Assembly (NCBI GenBank): GCA_003164075.1
Contig: PLRZ01000069.1
Span: forward strand, 3,384-9,473
DNA length: 6,090 nt
From: Bryobacterales bacterium
GTDB lineage: Bacteria; Acidobacteriota; Terriglobia; Bryobacterales; Bryobacteraceae
Direction of reading: 5' to 3'
Shown: in pieces, positions 1 to 5,108 of the stretch
How the letters are laid out: every line of letters begins with the position of its first letter
How positions within the stretch are numbered: the stretch's first letter is position 1
Translations under genes and position numbers: made by a program
The notes under the pieces: model-generated
The model's database searches: none
Told to the model about the DNA's origin: nothing
Seen by the model: only the letters and a program-made list of their open reading frames with translations

Positions 1-42
1 GACAATGTCCGCATTTTCGGACTAACAAAGGTAATGAAATGA
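1..42 (+). CDS. Possible 3' tail of an upstream gene
   Basis: Reading from base 1, the frame gives DNVRIFGLTKVMK followed by TGA at 40-42. This stop overlaps the ATG of the UPF0182 gene in the form ATGA, a common arrangement for translationally coupled genes in bacterial operons. That overlap is the only evidence that this is coding. Thirteen residues are too few to name a family. A second frame holds a seven-codon ATG...TAA at 5-25, so the stretch could equally be a leader. Confidence 0.35.
   Translation, partial: DNVRIFGLTKVMK
27..31 (+). promoter_or_regulatory. Ribosome binding site of the UPF0182 gene
   Basis: AAAGG lies seven bases before ATG 39 and supports that start. A nearby ATG at 34-36 is in another frame and lies only two bases from the motif, so it is not used for this gene. 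Confidence 0.5.
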
Positions 43-2831
43 TCGATAAACTGACCCCGATCGAGAAACTGACCACCATCGAGCCGCCAAGGCCGCCCGG
101 AGGCGAACAAGATAGAGCCGTTGGAAGTTACAGTATCTTCCGTCACTGGCGGCTGTTGAAATTCATCATCGCCGCGGTATTCGTACTTATCGTTTTCGTG
201 GCCGTCATCTCCGGCTGGCTACAGAAGTGGCTCTGGATGCGGCAACTCGGCTACGTCGGCGTCTTCTGGACGATCTGGTCCGTTCGGTGGGAACTGTTTG
301 CCGCTGCCTTCGTTGTCGCGCTTCTGTACCTTGGGATCAATCTTCGCCTTGCTCAGAGAAACGCCGCTGCTCCCAGCGGGGTTAAGTTAAGAGGCCCGTC
401 TACGGTTGCGGGTGAGCTCGGCATCCAGGTTTCTCCCAGGGCTTTGAAACTGGCTACAGGGGCGATAGCAACTGTCGGAGGCCTGAGCTTCGCGGCCATC
501 TTCTATACCCAATGGGACACTTATCTCCGCTTTCGTTATGGCGGATCGTTCGGGATAACCGATCCTCTCTTCGGAGTCGATACCGGGTTTTATCTGTTTC
601 GCCTGCCCTTTTATGAGCTTTTGCAAGGTTCCCTCACCGCTCTAGCCTTCATCACGCTGCTGGCAACAATCGGTTTCTACGCCTACTTTGGCTTGCTGCG
701 GCTCCACCGAAACAGGCAGGCCGAGGACCGAAGCGCGAAGGCTATTCCACACTTGTCGATGCTGGCGTCTGTTCTGGTGGCTGGTTGGGGATGGGGATTT
801 TACCTCGACCACTTCGAACTCCTCTACTCCACGCAAGGAGTTGTTTACGGAGCCGGCTATACTGCCGATCATGTGACGCGGGTCGCCTATTGGCTTATGG
901 TCGGCACGGCGGCGGCGCTGTGTGCGTTGCTCGTCCTGAATGTTTTCCGGCCTCGCCTCAGGGCGGTTCTGATTGGAGCCGGAGCTTACGTGGCGTTGTA
1001 CATCTTCGCAATCATGCTCCTCCCGGCACTCTTTCAACGGTTCGCGGTGCAGCCGAACGAGTTGGCGCTGGAAACCCCCTATCTCAAAAACAACATCGAA
1101 TTCACCCGCAAGGCGTACAGTCTCGACACGATCCAGGAAACATCCTATCCGGCGCTGGCGGATCTGACGTCTGACGTGATTGCCAGAAATCAGGAAACCA
1201 TCCAGAACGTCCGGCTCTGGGACTGGCGTCCGTTGCTTCAGATGTACCAACAAGCCCAGGAGATACGGCTCTATTATCAGTTTTACCAAGCCGATGTGGA
1301 CCGCTACCACCTGCCGGATGGATATCACCAGGTGATGCTTTCGGCCCGTGAACTTTCCCCGGAGCTTCCTGCTGAAGCCCAAACGTGGGTCAACCAGAAA
1401 CTTCAGTTTACCCATGGTTACGGGTTGGTCATGAGCTTTGTCTCGAAGACTATTGGAGGTGGCTTTCCGCAGTACGTTCTTCAGAACATTCCGCCGGAAT
1501 CGGATTACGGCCTGAGCATCACCCAGCCGTCCATCTACTACGGCGAATCCATGCCCGGGTATCGGATCGTCGCCACGGGAGTTAAAGAGTTCGACTACCC
1601 CAAAGGCAACCAGAATGTCTATACGAGTTACAACGGCACGGGGGGGATCCAACTGGACAGCTTGTGGAAGCGGCTCTTGTTTACCTGGACCCAGGGCGAT
1701 ATCAACATACTGTTCACTTCCTATCTTCGGCCGGAAAGCAAGATTCAGATTTGGAGACAGGTTAAGGACCGCGTGCAACAGGTTGCTCCGTTCCTTCGCC
1801 TCGACCAGGATCCCTACGCCGTGGTGAGTGAGGGCAAACAGTACTGGATTCAAGATGCCTATACCGTCTCCGATCACTATCCCTATTCCACCCCTCACGC
1901 TGCGGCCTTTGAACCGGGCCTGAACTACATTCGAAACTCCGTGAAGGTAGTTGTGGACATGTACGACGGAACCGTCCGGTTCTACGTCATGGATCCGAAC
2001 GACCCCGTCCTAGCGGTCTACCGCCGGGCCTTTCCGGGCGTTTTCAAAGATCTGAATCAGCTCTCGCCGGACCTGAAATCGCATCTGCGGTATCCGGAGG
2101 ACCTCTTTTCCATCCAGGCCGACCAATACACGACATTCCACATGACGGTTCCGCAGGTCTACTACAACCGCGAGGACCTCTGGGTGCTCCCCAACGAGGC
2201 GTATGCGGGCAAGGTCGCGCCCATGAAACCTTATTACATCCTGATGAAGCTCCCCGGAAGCGACCAGCTCGAGTACCTTCTCATGACGCCCTTCACTCCT
2301 CAGAAGCGGAATAACATGATCTCCTGGATGGCAGCCAGGTGCGACTTCCCTGAATACGGGAAGATGCTCTTTTACCAACTTCCCAAGGAGAAGCTGATCT
2401 ATGGCCCCATGCAAATCGAGGCTATGATCGATCAGAACACTACCATCGCCCAGCAACTGACCCTCTGGGACCAAAAAGGATCTAGAGTCATTCGCGGCAA
2501 CCTGATCGCCGTTCCGATCGAGAACTCCTTTCTCTATGTAGTGCCGCTGTACCTCACTGCCGAGGGCACGGACTTCCCGCAACTCAAGCGCGTGATCGTG
2601 ATTTCGGGAGACAAAGTGGCGATGGAGCCTACGCTCGATGAGGCAATCCAAGCCGTCTTCGGGACGCAACAACCCCAAACCCCCGGGCAGCCGCCCGGCC
2701 GCCCACTGGAATCGGGGCAGGCGAGAGCGGCATTCGATAAAGCCCAGAAGGCAATGGAGCAAGGGGACTGGGGAAACTTTGGCAAGGCAATGGACGCGCT
2801 CAAGGGCTTGCTGAGCGGCCCGCCAAAATGA
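39..2831 (+). CDS. UPF0182 family integral membrane protein
   Basis: A 930-residue protein, in the usual 900-1000 range for UPF0182 (COG1615), a widespread family with no settled function. Seven hydrophobic segments are visible at about residues 38-60, 83-103, 138-157, 195-219, 238-256, 282-302 and 307-331. A large soluble part follows, likely outside the membrane. Family-type motifs include DPLFGVDTGFYLFRLPF (175-191), QPNELALETPYLKNNIEFTR (338-357) and RLWDWRPLLQMYQQAQEIR (392-410). Near the end are EAMIDQNTTIAQQLTLWDQ and NLIAVPIENSFLYVVPLYL, also typical. A Pro/Gly/Gln-rich linker (about 873-894) leads to a short helical tail (895-930). There is no cleavable signal peptide; the first 37 residues are polar and contain a short repeat. 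The stop overlaps a possible ATG of the next gene. The reading frame is intact. The family call is firm; the function is unknown. Confidence 0.95.
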   Translation: MIDKLTPIEKLTTIEPPRPPGGEQDRAVGSYSIFRHWRLLKFIIAAVFVLIVFVAVISGWLQKWLWMRQLGYVGVFWTIWSVRWELFAAAFVVALLYLGINLRLAQRNAAAPSGVKLRGPSTVAGELGIQVSPRALKLATGAIATVGGLSFAAIFYTQWDTYLRFRYGGSFGITDPLFGVDTGFYLFRLPFYELLQGSLTALAFITLLATIGFYAYFGLLRLHRNRQAEDRSAKAIPHLSMLASVLVAGWGWGFYLDHFELLYSTQGVVYGAGYTADHVTRVAYWLMVGTAAALCALLVLNVFRPRLRAVLIGAGAYVALYIFAIMLLPALFQRFAVQPNELALETPYLKNNIEFTRKAYSLDTIQETSYPALADLTSDVIARNQETIQNVRLWDWRPLLQMYQQAQEIRLYYQFYQADVDRYHLPDGYHQVMLSARELSPELPAEAQTWVNQKLQFTHGYGLVMSFVSKTIGGGFPQYVLQNIPPESDYGLSITQPSIYYGESMPGYRIVATGVKEFDYPKGNQNVYTSYNGTGGIQLDSLWKRLLFTWTQGDINILFTSYLRPESKIQIWRQVKDRVQQVAPFLRLDQDPYAVVSEGKQYWIQDAYTVSDHYPYSTPHAAAFEPGLNYIRNSVKVVVDMYDGTVRFYVMDPNDPVLAVYRRAFPGVFKDLNQLSPDLKSHLRYPEDLFSIQADQYTTFHMTVPQVYYNREDLWVLPNEAYAGKVAPMKPYYILMKLPGSDQLEYLLMTPFTPQKRNNMISWMAARCDFPEYGKMLFYQLPKEKLIYGPMQIEAMIDQNTTIAQQLTLWDQKGSRVIRGNLIAVPIENSFLYVVPLYLTAEGTDFPQLKRVIVISGDKVAMEPTLDEAIQAVFGTQQPQTPGQPPGRPLESGQARAAFDKAQKAMEQGDWGNFGKAMDALKGLLSGPPK
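48..83 (+). repeat. In-frame 18-base tandem duplication at the N-terminus
   Basis: Two adjacent 18-base units, 48-65 and 66-83, match at 16 of 18 positions (AAACTGACCCCGATCGAG and AAACTGACCACCATCGAG). They encode KLTPIE followed by KLTTIE in the cytosolic-looking N-terminal tail of the UPF0182 protein. Both differences lie near the middle of the unit. The duplication preserves the reading frame and looks like a small local slippage event rather than a mobile repeat. Confidence 0.75.
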
Positions 2832-2881
2832 TGAATCTGATTACAGAAAACCTAAGGCTGCGCTGGCGCCTTTCGTGGCCC

Positions 2882-2886
2882 AGGAG
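2882..2886 (+). promoter_or_regulatory. Ribosome binding site favouring ATG 2894
   Basis: AGGAG is placed seven bases before ATG 2894, an almost ideal Shine-Dalgarno arrangement. The upstream candidate start at 2828 has no purine-rich motif in front of it (the preceding bases are GCGGCCCGCCAAA), so this site decides the start choice for the zinc finger gene. Confidence 0.6.
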
Positions 2887-2893
2887 TTTAGCG

Positions 2894-3241
2894 ATGAGCG
2901 GACCGAGGCGTAAGGCGGGACAGGCCGATCCTGCCACAAGAATACAACCGCGCCAGAATACCGGCGTCAAAAAAAGCGCTGACGTGCTGGAAGAAATCTG
3001 GCGTACCGCAGACAGTAAACGCCCAAAGGCCAACTTCACTTTAGGCTCAGGCTTACTCCGTAAGCTCCGGGTTGCTCTGGCCGGCATGAAGGCCGACGTC
3101 TTCGGAGCCTGTCTGTGTTGCAAAGCTTCGCTCGGGTTGAGCCGTCTGACGGCAGCACCCTGGACTCCTTTGTGCCGTCGATGCCAGGAAGCCGCCGACC
3201 GCGACGATGCGGAGGTTCTTAGAATTCGTTCACGCGACTGA
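2894..3241 (+). CDS. DksA/TraR-type C4 zinc finger protein
   Basis: A 115-residue protein. From residue 70 it reads FGACLCC, then RLTAAPWTPLCRRCQEAADR, matching the DksA/TraR C4 zinc finger. Cysteines at 73, 76, 94 and 97 give C-x2-C-x17-C-x2-C, the exact spacing of E. coli DksA; Cys75 is an extra cysteine. The preceding segment (about 50-69, LLRKLRVALAGMKADV) resembles the helix before the finger in short family members. The basic, Pro/Gln-rich first 30 residues match nothing I recognise. Proteins of this family bind RNA polymerase through its secondary channel and adjust transcription under stress, but this copy is too short for the full DksA coiled coil, so that role is inference. ATG 2828, overlapping the UPF0182 stop as ATGA, would add 22 residues and allow translational coupling; ATG 2894 is preferred for its AGGAG site. 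Family fairly sure, start uncertain. Confidence 0.8.
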   Translation: MSGPRRKAGQADPATRIQPRQNTGVKKSADVLEEIWRTADSKRPKANFTLGSGLLRKLRVALAGMKADVFGACLCCKASLGLSRLTAAPWTPLCRRCQEAADRDDAEVLRIRSRD

Positions 3242-3296
3242 AGTGTATAGCGCCGGTACTCGCGTGAAAATGCAGGGAAGTCGATTGGGAAAGAAA

Positions 3297-3303
3297 GAGA
3301 GGA
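3297..3303 (+). promoter_or_regulatory. Ribosome binding site of the stress-protein gene
   Basis: GAGAGGA ends nine bases before ATG 3313. The closer GGAAG at 3306-3310 is only two bases from the start and is unlikely to act as the site. Confidence 0.5.
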
Positions 3304-3312
3304 ACGGAAGTC

Positions 3313-3858
3313 ATGTTGGAAACAAACTCGGTAGTAGCCATTTACGGAACTCACGCCCAAGCAGAGGAAGCAGTGAAGGAACTCCAAAGGTCTGGGTTTG
3401 ACATGAAGAAAATGTCCATCGTCGGCAAGGATTATCATACCGACGAAAACGTCGTCGGATACTACAACACCGGCGACCGCATGAAGTATTGGGGCAAGCA
3501 AGGCGCCTTCTGGGGAGGCCTCTGGGGCATGTTGTTCGGCGCCTTCTTCATCATTCCAGGCCTCGGGCCGATATTGGTTGCCGGTCCGTTGGTCGCCTGG
3601 ATCGTCGGCGCACTGGAAGGCGCCGTGGTGGTGGGCGGTTTGAGCGCGCTCGGCGCGGGGTTGTATAGCATTGGTATCCCCAAGGACAGCGTCGTGGAGT
3701 ACGAGACAGCGCTCAAGGCTAACAAGTTTCTCCTTGTAGCTCACGGCACAGTGGGCGAGGTAGCTCAGGCTAGGGACACCCTCCAGACGACGAGCCCACT
3801 GGAGATTGCAGTACACGCTGCGCAGCGCGAGGAACCCGCTTTGGCTAGCGCCAGATAG
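3313..3858 (+). CDS. General stress protein, YflT/DUF1269-like, glycine-rich membrane segment
   Basis: A 181-residue protein. Residues 6-40 (VVAIYGTHAQAEEAVKELQR, then GFDMKKMSIVGKD) form the alpha/beta start seen in the YflT / general stress protein 17M type, where a strand, a helix and 'IVGKD' follow each other. Next comes a conserved-looking stretch YYNTGDRMKYWGKQGAFWGG (50-69). A long Gly/Ala/Val-rich hydrophobic region (about 66-120) has GxxxG-like spacing suited to one or two membrane hairpins. Residues 121-146, with GIPKDSVVEYETALKANKF then LLVAHG, resemble the usual C-terminal part of this family. The last 25 residues are variable. There is no signal peptide. Proteins of this kind are linked to general stress responses but have no defined biochemical activity. 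The gene sits 71 bases after the zinc finger gene and 103 before the SYLF gene, so shared transcription is possible. The reading frame is intact; function is uncertain. Confidence 0.88.
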   Translation: MLETNSVVAIYGTHAQAEEAVKELQRSGFDMKKMSIVGKDYHTDENVVGYYNTGDRMKYWGKQGAFWGGLWGMLFGAFFIIPGLGPILVAGPLVAWIVGALEGAVVVGGLSALGAGLYSIGIPKDSVVEYETALKANKFLLVAHGTVGEVAQARDTLQTTSPLEIAVHAAQREEPALASAR

Positions 3859-3873
3859 CCTTGCGATCAAAGA

Positions 3874-3893
3874 CTGAAGCACTTCAGCTTCAG
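3874..3893 (+). other. Intergenic hairpin with alternative pairings
   Basis: CTGAAGC (3874-3880) and GCTTCAG (3887-3893) can form a perfect 7-pair stem with a six-base loop. CTGAAG can also pair with the nearer CTTCAG at 3882-3887, because CTTCAG occurs twice in tandem. It lies 15 bases after the stop of the stress-protein gene. No T-run follows, so it is not a classic intrinsic terminator. It could be an mRNA-stabilising or processing element, or chance. Confidence 0.4.
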
Positions 3894-3947
3894 GTGGTAG
3901 ACACAGTGTAAACAGAACCTTCACAGCCCTGAAAAAGCAAGAAAGGT

Positions 3948-3954
3948 TAAGGAG
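3948..3954 (+). promoter_or_regulatory. Strong ribosome binding site supporting a GTG start
   Basis: TAAGGAG is separated by seven bases from GTG 3962. This near-consensus site supports the GTG as the start of the SYLF gene, and the encoded N-terminus is then a complete signal peptide. Confidence 0.75.
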
Positions 3955-3961
3955 AAATATC

Positions 3962-4642
3962 GTGTACAAAAACGTGTTGATCGTTTCGGTTGCGGGCCTC
4001 GGTTTGGTCCTGCCCGCTTTGGCGTCGGATCGCGATGATGACATTGGGCGTATTCAAAAGGCGACTCAGGTTTTCCACCAGATCATGACAACGCCCGACA
4101 AAGGCATTCCCCAAGACCTGCTGGAAAAGGCGAAATGCGTTGCCATCATTCCAGGAGAGGAGAAGGCAGCCTTCATATTCGGCGGCAACTACGGCAAGGG
4201 ACTGGCGACCTGCCGCACCGCTAGTGGCTGGAGTGCTCCGATGTTTGTGGCTGTCGGGGGAGGGAGCGTCGGCTTCCAGATTGGTGCTTCTTTCACCGAC
4301 GTGGTGTTGCTATTCATGAACGACCATGCCTTGCAAAGCCTGATGAGTGACAAGTTTACGATCGGCACCGACGCAACCGTGGCGGCCGGGCCGGTCGGAA
4401 GACAGGCAGCCGCCGGCACGGACATAAAGCTCAAGGCGGAGATCCTGAGCTATTCGCGCAGCAAAGGGGTTTTTGCCGGGGTCAGCGTGGCTGGCGCCGT
4501 CGTGCAGGCCGACCATAGCGGAGACAAAGCCATGTATGGCTCCGATGTGACCCACCAGGAAATTCTGAACGGCAAAGCTGCCGTTCCGCAGCCGGCGCGA
4601 AGCCTGCTGGCGGAACTTGCCAAGTACCCCGCACACCGTTGA
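3962..4642 (+). CDS. Exported SYLF (Ysc84) domain lipid-binding protein
   Basis: A 226-residue protein starting at GTG. Residues 1-21 form a signal peptide: K3, a hydrophobic core VLIVSVAGLGLVLPA, and a likely cleavage after ALA before SDRDDD, so the protein is exported, probably to the periplasm. The rest matches the Ysc84/SYLF domain: IPQDLLEKAKCVAIIPG (49-65), FIFGGNYGKGLATCR (71-85), GWSAPMFVAVGGGSVGFQIG (89-108), then TDVVLLFMN, KFTIGTDATVAAGPVGR (131-147) and EILSYSRSKGVFAGVSVAGA (160-179), ending with YGSDVTHQEILNG. SYLF domains in eukaryotes bind phosphoinositide lipids; the bacterial exported members are presumed lipid binding but their role is not known. Length is normal for the bacterial single-domain type. 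Cys59 and Cys84 flank the first conserved block and could form a disulfide after export, which is inference. No downstream terminator is evident. Confidence 0.93.
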   Translation: MYKNVLIVSVAGLGLVLPALASDRDDDIGRIQKATQVFHQIMTTPDKGIPQDLLEKAKCVAIIPGEEKAAFIFGGNYGKGLATCRTASGWSAPMFVAVGGGSVGFQIGASFTDVVLLFMNDHALQSLMSDKFTIGTDATVAAGPVGRQAAAGTDIKLKAEILSYSRSKGVFAGVSVAGAVVQADHSGDKAMYGSDVTHQEILNGKAAVPQPARSLLAELAKYPAHR

Positions 4643-5094
4643 AATCGGCGCGCCGTGATTGGAAGCGGGCTCTTGCGACTGCCGGAAGTGTGATGGAGGC
4701 GAAATGTCCAACTGGGGGACGAGGCGCACCGGCACGTGCGACTATTGAGCCCGCGTCGAATCGAAGCTCTTATGCCTCATCAAGACGTCGATAGTCATGA
4801 CGCGAAGGCCCTCCCGGACGAGGACCGGACATGCCTGGCCTGTGCTGAACCCGTATTGCGGTGGCGGGATTTGGGCTCGGCGCAGCGTACTTCGGCCTTT
4901 CTTCGCGAACAAGAAAGCGATGCGAGCCCTCGGACGCAGTCCCGACGGACGGTAAGCCACCCAAGATTGCACCATTCGAAGCTCTTGCACGATGCACGCG
5001 GACGTGGCCGTGGCAGTCTACATTTGGACCCGGAAGGCAGACGCCCACTTCCCAGACACGGTCGGCAAGATGATCAACGTGGTCGAATCAGGAA
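4643..5094 (+). other. 452-base gap without a convincing gene
   Basis: No frame here gives a recognisable protein. One + frame is open from GTG 4736 to 5098, but its product is rich in Arg, Ser, His and Pro, like an out-of-frame reading, and lacks a ribosome site. The other two + frames contain several stops. Small items seen: a 10-base perfect palindrome CGGCGCGCCG (4646-4655), a GGAGG site before a 14-codon ORF (4704-4748), a 5-pair hairpin at 4725-4740, an 11-base direct repeat TCGAAGCTCTT (4761-4771 and 4976-4986), and a 38-codon ORF running into the glucoamylase start. No confident promoter or terminator was found. It may be regulatory DNA for the glucoamylase, or the remains of a decayed gene. 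Confidence 0.5.
4704..4748 (+). CDS. Tiny candidate ORF (14 residues) with good ribosome site
   Basis: ATG 4704 follows GGAGG (4695-4699) with a four-base gap and encodes MSNWGTRRTGTCDY before TGA. The strong ribosome site is the only reason to note it. It could be a leader peptide, the start of a frameshifted gene, or chance. No family is recognised. Confidence 0.2.
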   Translation: MSNWGTRRTGTCDY

Positions 5095-5108
5095 ATGAAC
5101 CCCATTAA
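4992..5108 (+). CDS. Small candidate ORF overlapping the glucoamylase start
   Basis: ATG 4992 to TAA 5106-5108 encodes 38 residues, with blocks such as MHADVAVAVYIWTRKADAHF and DTVGKMINVVESGNEPH. Its composition is more protein-like than the other readings of this gap, and it ends 14 bases inside the glucoamylase gene, which would allow coupling of translation. There is no clear ribosome site before it. It may be the tail of a decayed gene whose earlier part is in another frame. No family is recognised. Confidence 0.22.
   Translation: MHADVAVAVYIWTRKADAHFPDTVGKMINVVESGNEPH

Noticed and set aside
642..1898. 418-residue open frame on the - strand
   Set aside because: It lies fully opposite the UPF0182 gene, whose + strand translation has clear family motifs. 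The - product has no recognisable domain and is rich in Arg, Val, His and Gln, as expected for an antisense shadow in high-GC DNA.
2010..2762. 250-residue open frame on the - strand
   Set aside because: Antisense to the conserved C-terminal half of UPF0182; no domain and no ribosome site evident.
3217..3251. Possible promoter with TATAGC at 3246-3251 ahead of the stress-protein gene
   Set aside because: No acceptable -35 element lies at normal spacing, and a six-base partial match is expected by chance.
3901..3909. ACACAGTGT inverted repeat as an operator
   Set aside because: Only four bases per arm; too short to claim a regulator site without conservation data.
2800..4044. 414-residue open frame on the - strand
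   Set aside because: It spans three well supported + strand genes and their intergenic regions, and its product looks like no known protein. The length is notable but explained by codon bias of the + genes plus chance in the gaps.
4646..4655. Perfect palindrome CGGCGCGCCG just after the SYLF gene as a terminator
   Set aside because: It leaves only a three-pair stem once a loop is allowed and is not followed by T residues; likely a chance GC palindrome.
4736..5098. 120-codon + strand frame starting at GTG
   Set aside because: No ribosome site, product dominated by Arg, Ser, His and Pro, and no recognisable motif. Kept only as part of the description of the gap.
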